Below are positions 1 to 7,800 of a stretch of 36,728 nucleotides of DNA, piece after piece. The stretch is from F23-B02 sp963625655. Lineage in GTDB: Bacteria > Bacillota > Clostridia > Oscillospirales > Oscillospiraceae. The translations under genes and the position numbers were made by a program. The notes beneath the pieces are model-generated. The model saw only the letters and a program-made list of their open reading frames with translations, was not told where the DNA came from and made no database searches. The stretch lies in the NCBI GenBank assembly GCA_963625655.1, contig CAVFTS010000018.1, forward strand, positions 1 to 36,728. The letters run 5' to 3'. The stretch's first letter is position 1. Every line of letters begins with the position of its first letter.

Positions 1-3000
1 TTGCCTTGCCGAGGGAGTAGTTGGTGTACTTGCCGTAGGCGGGGTCGTAGCCGTAAACTTCATTGCCTGCGCTCTGGCGAATCTTCGCTATAAGCGCATC
101 GTTCTTTCCATCGTCATACAGCGCCGTCCATCCGTCGGAGTAGCTCACGAAGCTGTCTTCGTAGTACACGCTCGTTGCCGGGATGATCTTTACGCTTGCG
201 TATTTGACGTTTCTTCCGGTGTTTGCCGCATAGTATACGGTGTCTGCCTCGCCGAGGATGGAGGTCGGGGTGTAGGTTATGACCTTGCCGCTTGCGCTTG
301 CGACGCCGGACTTGAGGGTTACGGGATCAAGGCTGCGAGCGCTTGAATCGTTCATTTCTTTGCCGCTTATACCGACGACGGTGTAGTTTACGTTAATGTC
401 AACGGGAAGACCGAAGTCGATGACTGCGGTGCTGTCGGAGACCGGCTCGTACACCCTGTAGGTGTTGACGGCGTTGACGGTCGTAATACCGCTGAGGGTG
501 CCGCTGAGCGGAGTGCTGCCGCTGTAGGACAGCGTGTAGTACTGCGGCGGAGTCTCGCTTATAGAGTAGCTTGCGCCGGAGGCGATATTCTCAATGACAA
601 GCCTGTAGCCGTCACCCAGGTTTACGCTGACGGTAGCCGTACCGGTGCTCATGTCAACGGACTTGGCCTCAACGACATTGTTGTTCGCATCATAGACAAA
701 GTAGTTGATATCGGTCACATTGGCACCTGCGCTTAGCGTAACCGCAAAGGAGAACAATTCGCCTGCGGGAGCCATCTCTTCGGAATCGCTTGCCGTGACG
801 ACGCTCTTTTTCACAATAAGGGTCGTTGTGTCGGTCTGCCACAGAGCGGTGAAGGTAGTGTTCTTATTAAGGGTAAGGCCGGTAATGTAGACACCGGGCT
901 CGCCGTCCTTGTAGAACTTGCCTGCGGCTTCGTCGTACAGATATTTGTCGCCGTCATCGGTTTGGTAGCCGAGGAAATTGACCTTCTGACCGTAGCCGTC
1001 CTTTACGATGATGTCTGCGGGGTATGCGGGGATGTCGGAAACGAAGCTGCCCTTCTTTGCGATGCGGCCTTCGGGCATGAAGCCGGTGATTAAGTACTCG
1101 GCAGGGTCAAGACCGATGTCGTAGGTGTAGGTGACGTTATCGACGCTCTTGAGGACGCAGTCAATGTGCCAGCCCTGCGAAGTGCCGTGCTGCACCTTAA
1201 TGACATAGGGTACAAGCTCGTAGTCGTCATATTTCGCAGGATCAATTCCGAGATGCTGAAGGAACATTTCCTTTACGGTGTTCCAGTTTTCGTCGCTTAT
1301 GGTCAGATAATCCTTCGGCGAGTATGAGACACCGCCACGTGTTTTCGAAGTCAAGCCCCATGTGCCGCCGTCGGACGAGGACTTCTCGAACGCCGGGCTG
1401 GTCAAAATGCTTGAATCGACGATGCCGTTCACCGTCGTGAACGCCCACGGCTCAGATTTCGTGCCGACGGTATATCCCTTGCCGTTTATGACTTTATAAA
1501 TGCTTGCGGAGGTGTCGTCGGTCGGGTTGATGAATCTGAATTCACGGATCTGAATTCCCGGTTCCGCAGGAACAGCAACATCTATCTCAGTCAGGCATGC
1601 GATTGTCGCCGGATATGCCGTGTTGCTTATTGCCGAGGAATCAAACTGCCACTGAGCGTAAAGGGTAATCGGCTCGCTGAGAGAAAGTCTGCCCTTGTTC
1701 GCGGGATAGGCTATCTCGCCGGACTTTTCCCTCATCCAGCCTATGATCTCCGAGGATTCATGGTTTACGCCGGTAGAGCCGTTGCCGTAATTGTTTTTGG
1801 CGTTGGCGTAGAATACGCTGTTCTGAACGATGCTGCCGCCGTCCGCTCTCACGGTCTGCTTATATATGTAGTTGGAGGCATCGGCTTTGAAGTCGTTTGA
1901 GTTGTAGGTAACGACGTAGCCCCAGATGGCGTAGAGAGTCATGTTGCTCGTCGGGGTTATGGTCGCACCGTTGGCGTATTCGATCTCACCGTTGGGAGAG
2001 GTCGCCCAGCCCATGAACTGAGGATCGGTTCCGGGGCCGGTGAAGGCGTTGGAACGGAGCTTGAGGCTGCCGCCCTTCTGTACGCTCTGAGCCGCCATGG
2101 TGCCGCTGCCGCCGTTTGCGTTGTAGTTTACGGTGTAGGTACCGGTGACGGTTACGGTTTTGCTTTTACAAACGGCGCAGATTTGACCCGTCGCCTCATC
2201 TTTCCAGTAGAAGTAGCAGGTAATAGTTGCCTTGCCATCGGAGAGATATTTGACATTGCCGTCGCCGTCAACGGTTGCGACGGAGGGATTGCTCGACACC
2301 CACAGATAGTCGCCGCATTTATCGTATGTTACATTTGCATTTCCGTTGTAACGATAGTTATTGCTTGGTATAGCCGTCATCTTCTGACCGCCGCCGACAA
2401 GTCCTCCGTCGCTGCCGTTAAGAGTAAGATAGACCTTAATTGTCTGGTTTTCACGGAAAATCATCAGGTTGGTTCTATCATTTCGAGTTGTAGTTCTTTC
2501 CCAACCCACTCCTCCGGAAAGGTCATCGTATTTAAGGAATTTATTCTGAAGACCATCATAGGCTATTGTAATAACCCATTTTTGATTTTCATTATAGCCT
2601 GACCATTTTGAATCAAATGTATACCATTTACTAGGTTTAGCTCCGCTGGTTCTAACACTTGACTGAAGTGTTAATTTGTTATTGTCTAGTTCTCCCAGAT
2701 CATAATACCAAGCGAGGTATCCGCCGGATCCATTTTCTGCCGTGCCCTTCCATTTGTCGCCTTCCCATTTCCACTTGGCTTGAGCTGACGGGTTCACGTT
2801 AACGTACGGTTCCGAACCGTCTGCCGGCATCTGGACTGCATAGAGGGTTGTTGTGGGTCTTCCCCCTATGGTTGTGGCTTTCATAAATTCGTTTTCAGGT
2901 TGAGCCTTGTCTTTATAATAGGCATTTAATCCTTGGTCCTTGTCAATGCAGTCACCAATCAGATAAGTACAATCTTTCTCTACGCTGGTGGTAAGTTTCC

Positions 3001-4081
3001 AAACCGTCATATCAAGCGTCTCGCCACATCTGACGGGATTTGCCGTCGTAACGGACTTAGAATTGTAAAGCTTGTAATTCACGCCGCCTTCAGTCCAAGA
3101 GTAGGCACAGGTTACGGTTGTGGAACCGGAGGCACCCGTCAGTGTAAGCTTACCGCTCTGGTCAATCGTACCGACAGCGGGATTGCTGCTCGACCATGTG
3201 ACTGTGCGGTTGCTGCCGAAGGTGTAGCCGGGGTAGTTTGCGTTTTTTACGGTGCTGCCGTATGCGGTGTTCGAACCCAAGAGGTTATCGTTTATGCTGA
3301 AATAGTACTGCACGACTGCGCCCTTGCCGGCGAGTACCTGAGACGCACCCGAAACTTCGATGCTGAGATTCAGTTTCTGCTTCTGGAATATATAGGTGTT
3401 CGTGGCGTAGTCTTCCAAGCTGCCGCCGGTGTTGATAGCCGTCCAGTAGCCTTCCTTGGTATACCATGACATGACCTTATCGGACACATCGCCGCCGTAA
3501 TACAGCCTCGTTTGTCCGGTGACATTGCCGATTACATCCTTTTCAGTCGCAACAACGTCCTTAAAGGTATACCAGCCGCTGAGCGTACCGTCGTTTTTCG
3601 GCGTGTCGCGCTGACCGCTTATACGGAATTTATCATGTACACCCGTACCTGCACCGGTATAGTTAAAGCAGAGGTAGTAATCATTGGAGCCGTTGCGCCA
3701 GTACCACGCACCCTTGTTACGGCTCGCCGTCCACTTCTCGTTGGAGCTTGCATTGGAATTAAGGTAATATGGGATACCGGATGAACCCTTTATGACGGCC
3801 TGGTCACGGTAGCCGACATCGTTTCCGTTGAGCGTGAGCAGACGCGCGGTATTGCCGTTTACCCAGCTTATCGTGTACTCTCCGCCGTTCGTAATGCTCC
3901 TTGTCGGCACCCAAACGTTATCGACTTGTACATTCGTGCCCGAAACCGTGGTCGCCGTAGCTTCGTCCGCATTGTCAACCACCGCATTTGCCTCAACCGC
4001 AGTCACGGGAATAATCGCCAAAAGCGATACCACCATGATTACGCACAGCAGCAGTGACAACGCACGTTTCGCAGTTCTCAT
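1..4081 (-). CDS. Giant secreted InlB/Ig-repeat surface protein (3' end outside window)
   Basis: Open frame of 1360 codons without a stop down to base 1, so the C-terminus is missing. It opens with a classic signal peptide: MRTAKR, then a hydrophobic core to about residue 33 ending VTAVEANA. I see BIG2-like Ig segments near residues 289-328 (VTWSSSNPAVGTID) and 588-626 (VSSNPSVATVDGDG). InlB/Listeria-Bacteroides-type repeats follow near 648-722 (YTVNYNANGG...FMGWA) and 723-812, with a third, weaker one near 1036-1081. Residues about 1090-1207 look like a pilin/DUF7601-type beta domain (SETPPQYYTLSYSG). The last 140 residues are paralogous to the C-terminal module of the SGNH protein next door. 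The start at 4081 is chosen because AGGAGAGGAG lies just upstream and the signal peptide begins there; the frame stays open upstream to an ATG at 4219. Such proteins are usually adhesins or polymer-binding surface proteins. No anchor is visible before the edge, and the ligand is unknown. Confidence 0.85.
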   Translation of the reverse strand, partial: MRTAKRALSLLLCVIMVVSLLAIIPVTAVEANAVVDNADEATATTVSGTNVQVDNVWVPTRSITNGGEYTISWVNGNTARLLTLNGNDVGYRDQAVIKGSSGIPYYLNSNASSNEKWTASRNKGAWYWRNGSNDYYLCFNYTGAGTGVHDKFRISGQRDTPKNDGTLSGWYTFKDVVATEKDVIGNVTGQTRLYYGGDVSDKVMSWYTKEGYWTAINTGGSLEDYATNTYIFQKQKLNLSIEVSGASQVLAGKGAVVQYYFSINDNLLGSNTAYGSTVKNANYPGYTFGSNRTVTWSSSNPAVGTIDQSGKLTLTGASGSTTVTCAYSWTEGGVNYKLYNSKSVTTANPVRCGETLDMTVWKLTTSVEKDCTYLIGDCIDKDQGLNAYYKDKAQPENEFMKATTIGGRPTTTLYAVQMPADGSEPYVNVNPSAQAKWKWEGDKWKGTAENGSGGYLAWYYDLGELDNNKLTLQSSVRTSGAKPSKWYTFDSKWSGYNENQKWVITIAYDGLQNKFLKYDDLSGGVGWERTTTRNDRTNLMIFRENQTIKVYLTLNGSDGGLVGGGQKMTAIPSNNYRYNGNANVTYDKCGDYLWVSSNPSVATVDGDGNVKYLSDGKATITCYFYWKDEATGQICAVCKSKTVTVTGTYTVNYNANGGSGTMAAQSVQKGGSLKLRSNAFTGPGTDPQFMGWATSPNGEIEYANGATITPTSNMTLYAIWGYVVTYNSNDFKADASNYIYKQTVRADGGSIVQNSVFYANAKNNYGNGSTGVNHESSEIIGWMREKSGEIAYPANKGRLSLSEPITLYAQWQFDSSAISNTAYPATIACLTEIDVAVPAEPGIQIREFRFINPTDDTSASIYKVINGKGYTVGTKSEPWAFTTVNGIVDSSILTSPAFEKSSSDGGTWGLTSKTRGGVSYSPKDYLTISDENWNTVKEMFLQHLGIDPAKYDDYELVPYVIKVQHGTSQGWHIDCVLKSVDNVTYTYDIGLDPAEYLITGFMPEGRIAKKGSFVSDIPAYPADIIVKDGYGQKVNFLGYQTDDGDKYLYDEAAGKFYKDGEPGVYITGLTLNKNTTFTALWQTDTTTLIVKKSVVTASDSEEMAPAGELFSFAVTLSAGANVTDINYFVYDANNNVVEAKSVDMSTGTATVSVNLGDGYRLVIENIASGASYSISETPPQYYTLSYSGSTPLSGTLSGITTVNAVNTYRVYEPVSDSTAVIDFGLPVDINVNYTVVGISGKEMNDSSARSLDPVTLKSGVASASGKVITYTPTSILGEADTVYYAANTGRNVKYASVKIIPATSVYYEDSFVSYSDGWTALYDDGKNDALIAKIRQSAGNEVYGYDPAYGKYTNYSLGKA

Positions 4082-4125
4082 AGTTTTTTGCTCCTCTCCT
4101 GAAATCACTGATTTTTTGCCATTTT

Positions 4126-4248
4126 GCCGCACAAAATATGTTCCCCCTATGCGGCTCGGATAAACATGAAGTCTGTCGGCAAGAACGCAAAGCAAGGCAC
4201 TTAGTTTAAATTCCGCCATATGCCAAATACGCTTTTTGCCCTGCCGAC
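4126..4248 (-). promoter_or_regulatory. Structured 5' leader of the giant surface gene
   Basis: The 559-base gap 4082-4640 holds a promoter, this leader and the terminator of the next operon, and no gene I can support. Inside the predicted untranslated leader, GTCGGCA (4175-4181 on the plus strand) pairs perfectly with TGCCGAC (4242-4248). Nested within are GCAAAGC (4187-4193) against GCTTTTTGC (4231-4239) and GGCA/TGCC. A second hairpin pairs GCCGCA (4126-4131) with TGCGGC (4150-4155). The ribosome-binding site lies just downstream. I do not recognise a known riboswitch class. Confidence 0.4.
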
Positions 4249-4284
4249 GGGCGCACTTGCCCCCAACTTCGCTATTTTGATTTC

Positions 4285-4313
4285 ATAATATCATCACAAA
4301 AGAAATTTTTCAA
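4285..4313 (-). promoter_or_regulatory. Promoter of the giant InlB/Ig-repeat gene
   Basis: On the minus strand TTGAAA (4308-4313) and TATTAT (4285-4290) are separated by exactly 17 bases, and TGA precedes the -10 as an extended element. Transcription would start near 4278, giving a leader of about 197 bases before the start codon at 4081. This is by far the best promoter match in the AT-rich gap 4249-4577. Confidence 0.7.
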
Positions 4314-4577
4314 TAACCTGTTAAAAGTCTGTTCTTAAATTTTCGGCCATTCTAACTAATTTACATAACTTCCAATCGTCACCGTGCAATTTGCTTTATT
4401 TAGTGCATTTTTTAGTTTTTCACGTAAAATTGCACCTATTTAAGTAATTTTCAGCTTTAAATAACACTTTCAAAATCTGTACTATTTATCGAGGTGTCTT
4501 GCACCATATTTTGCTATTAAAAATTTGTGAAAAACGTCAACTGGTTGTGGGGCTTGGCCTTATCGGCACAAGATACG

Positions 4578-4615
4578 CAAAAAGCCGGACGATACAAAAC
4601 GTATCGTCCGGCTTT
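4578..4615 (-). terminator. Rho-independent terminator after the small Cys protein gene
   Basis: A perfect 15-bp stem (4581-4595 with 4601-4615) around a 5-base loop is followed on the minus strand by a run of Ts. It ends the SGNH protein / small protein transcript 25 bases past the stop codon. Confidence 0.9.
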
Positions 4616-4640
4616 GCCGAATCTCGGTATTTCCTTTGCT

Positions 4641-4898
4641 TTATGAGTTAAAAAGCATTTCGTTGGTCGACGGAACCTGGTAGCAGTACGGGAGACCGTT
4701 ATCTTCAGGTAAAATATTGCAGCCCATGTACTGATCTACGAACAGGAAGTCTCCGCCACCTGCGTCAACCTTGCAGGTAGTGTAGCTACCTGCGTAGATC
4801 TTATCCTGATACATCTTGTTGCCGCAATTGCCTGCTATCGAGCTTGACAGCTCGTACTCTTCGAAATACAGAGCGGGCTTTTCATATTTCCTCTTCAT
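4641..4898 (-). CDS. Small four-cysteine protein, translationally coupled to the SGNH surface protein
   Basis: An 85-residue protein of unknown function. Its charged N-terminus (MKRKYEKPALYFEEYELS) is followed by SSSIAGNCG, then a Gly-rich middle (DAGGGDFLF) and four cysteines at 25, 42, 60 and 72. It has no signal peptide or membrane helix. The leader-then-Cys layout resembles short leader-bearing peptides of Clostridia and some ribosomally made, modified peptides, but no radical SAM or other maturase is in view, so that is only an analogy. Its ATG overlaps the TGA of the upstream gene as ATGA. Its ribosome-binding site GGAGGTGG is made by the last codons of that gene, so translation is coupled. 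A strong terminator follows. The overlap and its own ribosome-binding site support a real gene. Confidence 0.75.
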   Translation of the reverse strand: MKRKYEKPALYFEEYELSSSIAGNCGNKMYQDKIYAGSYTTCKVDAGGGDFLFVDQYMGCNILPEDNGLPYCYQVPSTNEMLFNS

Positions 4899-7800
4899 TT
4901 TACGCCACCTCCGAGTATTTCCGTGATAAGCTCGCCCACCGTCTCGGACACGAGCTGTGCCTTGCCCATTGCGTCAAGTTCCTTTATAACCTGCTTGATG
5001 TCTGCCTTGACGGTCGTCAGAGTCTCATTCGTCTCATTCGTCTCGTTCGCCGCCGGCTCTACCGCAGGTGCTGCCGGAGTCGGGCTTACGGGAACAATGC
5101 CCGCACCCGCCGGGGTCTTGAGTATCTGCTTTACCGCATACTGCATAAGGTCCGCATCGGCGATTATTCCCGTCGTTGCGGCGCTGCCCTGCTTGTAGGT
5201 CAGCTTCACGTTTGTGACGGAGAGGATGCCGGTTCCGTTATTCACGATGACAAACTTACCGTCGGAGGCAGTGACCTTGTAGTACATCTCGGTGCTGCTG
5301 CCGACCGTTACCGTCTCGCCGTTTACGGCTGCCGATACGGTTTCGCCCGATGCGCTCTTGAGTCCGAGTTGTACGCTCACGACATAGCTCATGTCCTTGA
5401 CCTTGAACGCAATGCCCTGACCCGCCGTGAGGTAGACCTCGTTTTTCGGTCCGTAGTTCTTGTAATCGGTGAGGACGTTCTTCGTCGTCACCTTTTTGTC
5501 GTAAACGAGGTAGCCGTTGTCGTCGTATACAAGCTTGCCGTTTGCGTCACACTGCGGACGTCCGTCAATGTACACCGCACCGCCCATCGCTTCGCCGGTA
5601 CTGTTGAAGCTTGCCGCCTTTATGAGCTGGTCTCTCACTTCGATGTACTGTGCGTTGTATTCGCCGTCCTTTGCGTACTCGTCGCCGTAGGTCTTATTGA
5701 GTTCGTTGTTGTAAATCCTCACGCCGTCGAGTATGAAGCTTACGCTGTTGGTCTTTACCCTTTCGGAAGTCGCAAGGTCGAGTGCGGGAGAATACGCAAC
5801 CTCGATCTTTACGGTGTAGGTTCCGTAAGGCAGTGGTTCGTCGTTCTTAAATACGGGGATCTGCCAGTAGTTGTCAAAGGCGTTGGTCGAGATCAGCTTC
5901 TTCGTGCCGACCATCTTGCCGTCTGCGTCGTACACGCTCACCTTGAAGCCGCCCTGAGTCGAGGTCGTTGCCGAGTACAGCTCAAAGCCGGTTCCGGTGA
6001 AGGTGAACTGTGCGGTTGCGGTATCGCCGCCCTTTGCGACCGTGACGGTCATTGCCTTGCCGAGGGAGTAGTTGGTGTACTTGCCGTAGGCGGGGTCGTA
6101 GCCGTACACTTCATTGCCTGCGCTCTGGCGAATCTTCGCAATAAGCTCATCGTTCTTGTCGTTGTCGTACAGCGGCGTCCAGCTTCCCGTGTAGGTCACG
6201 AAGCTGTCTTCGTAGTACACGCTCGTTGCCGGGATGATGCTGATATTTGCGTACTTGTAGCCGTTGTCGACGGCTGCGGAGTAGTAGACGTTATCCTTGT
6301 CCTTGAGGATCGTTTCGGGGGTGTAGGTCAGCGTATTGCCGGTGAGCTGTGCGCTGCCGTAGACAGTCTCTGCGCTCTTTGCGCCGTTGAATTCGTCGGT
6401 CGTGCTGATGCCGGTGTCAAGTGCGGTCTCAGGTGCGGTTGCGCTGATGCCGGATGCGTTGCCGGTAAGCTCGATTTCAACGGGGAGACCGAAGTCGAGT
6501 ACCGCATTGCTCTTGCCGACGCCCGCCTTAACGGTAACGGTGACGTAGCTTTCATAGGTCTTGTCGCCGAGGGTGTATGTAAGCTTGAGGGTCACCGTGG
6601 TATCGCTACCGTCAAAGGTGAGCTTTGCGGTGCGCTTATCCGTGTCGCTGAGGGTGACGCCGGAGGACTGCTCGCCGTCAACGCTCCATGCGTAGGTGCC
6701 GCTCTCCATGTCGAGTGCCGATGCACCGACGCCGACGGGCTGTGCCGTGAGTGAAAGCGTATCGCCGGGGTTGATGCCGTTTATCACCTTGAAGTCGGGG
6801 TATGCACCCGTCTCGGTGTCAATTGCGTCACTGCCGATCTGAATGTCAACGAATGCGGTGATGTTGGTTATCGCAACGGTGTCGCTGCAATAGGTCACGC
6901 CGTCTTTAACATAGGCTGCGGTGAGGTTTGCGGTGCCTTCCTTGTCGGTGAAGCTCAGCGTTGCGTTGGTGCCGGAGCCGGAAACGGTGAAGATCGAGCT
7001 GTCCGCACTCGTCCATACCCAGCTGCCGCCTGCGGGAAGCTCCGCAAGAGGTACGCTGGTGTAGGTCACGGAGACATCCTTGCTTGCGTTGCCGACATAG
7101 TTTTCAAAGCTGTATGCATCGGGGTACTCGCCGTCAATGCAAATGTCGGCGCCGTAAACAATATTGGTAACGGCTGCGGTGTCGGTCATGGTGTAAACGG
7201 TGCCGTCAAGCTCTTTCCACGTTACGGTCATGGTCAGATTTGCGGTGCCGCCCTGTCCCGTGAGGACTACGTTGCCGTTTGAGTCAATCTTTGCAACCGC
7301 TTCGTTATCGCTCGTGAAGCTGACGCTGCGGTCGGCGCTGCCGCCGTAGGTGTAGCCCTTGAAGGAGCCGTAGGTCTTGAAGCTGTCGGTCGGATAAGTG
7401 AGGCTGTTTACGTTATTGCCGCTGCTCACCATCGTCGGAGAGTTGAGCAGGTTATCGGTAAGAGTGTAATTAAACTTAACGACGGTGCCGTTTGCGCCGT
7501 TGTAGAAGGTCTGTGCCTTGCTTGCGGACGCAATGTCAAGCTGCGTATCAACGGTGCCGGGAGCGTAAAGCGTTACGAGGTTGCCGCCGTCCTTGGCGGG
7601 GGCATGGTCATCTGCCTTAACAACACGGAAGCTGTAGCCGCTTACAACATCGTCCCATTTATCTTTATCGGGCTTGTCATAGAAGAAGCTCAAATACTTG
7701 CTGCTGTTTATATCGGGCAAAACCGTGCCATAGTACACATAGGACTTATACGAATTTGCGGAATCAAAAGCCTTGATCGTGTTTAAAGAGAACCATGCGC

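Noticed and set aside
4082..4219. In-frame upstream extension of the giant surface protein by 46 codons to an ATG at 4219
   Set aside because: The signal peptide begins at 4081 with a strong ribosome site in front; the extension would bury it and spans the structured leader.
4126..4248. Cyclic-di-GMP-I riboswitch
   Set aside because: A GCAAAGC string is present, but the conserved GEMM core and its receptor helix are not seen in either direction.
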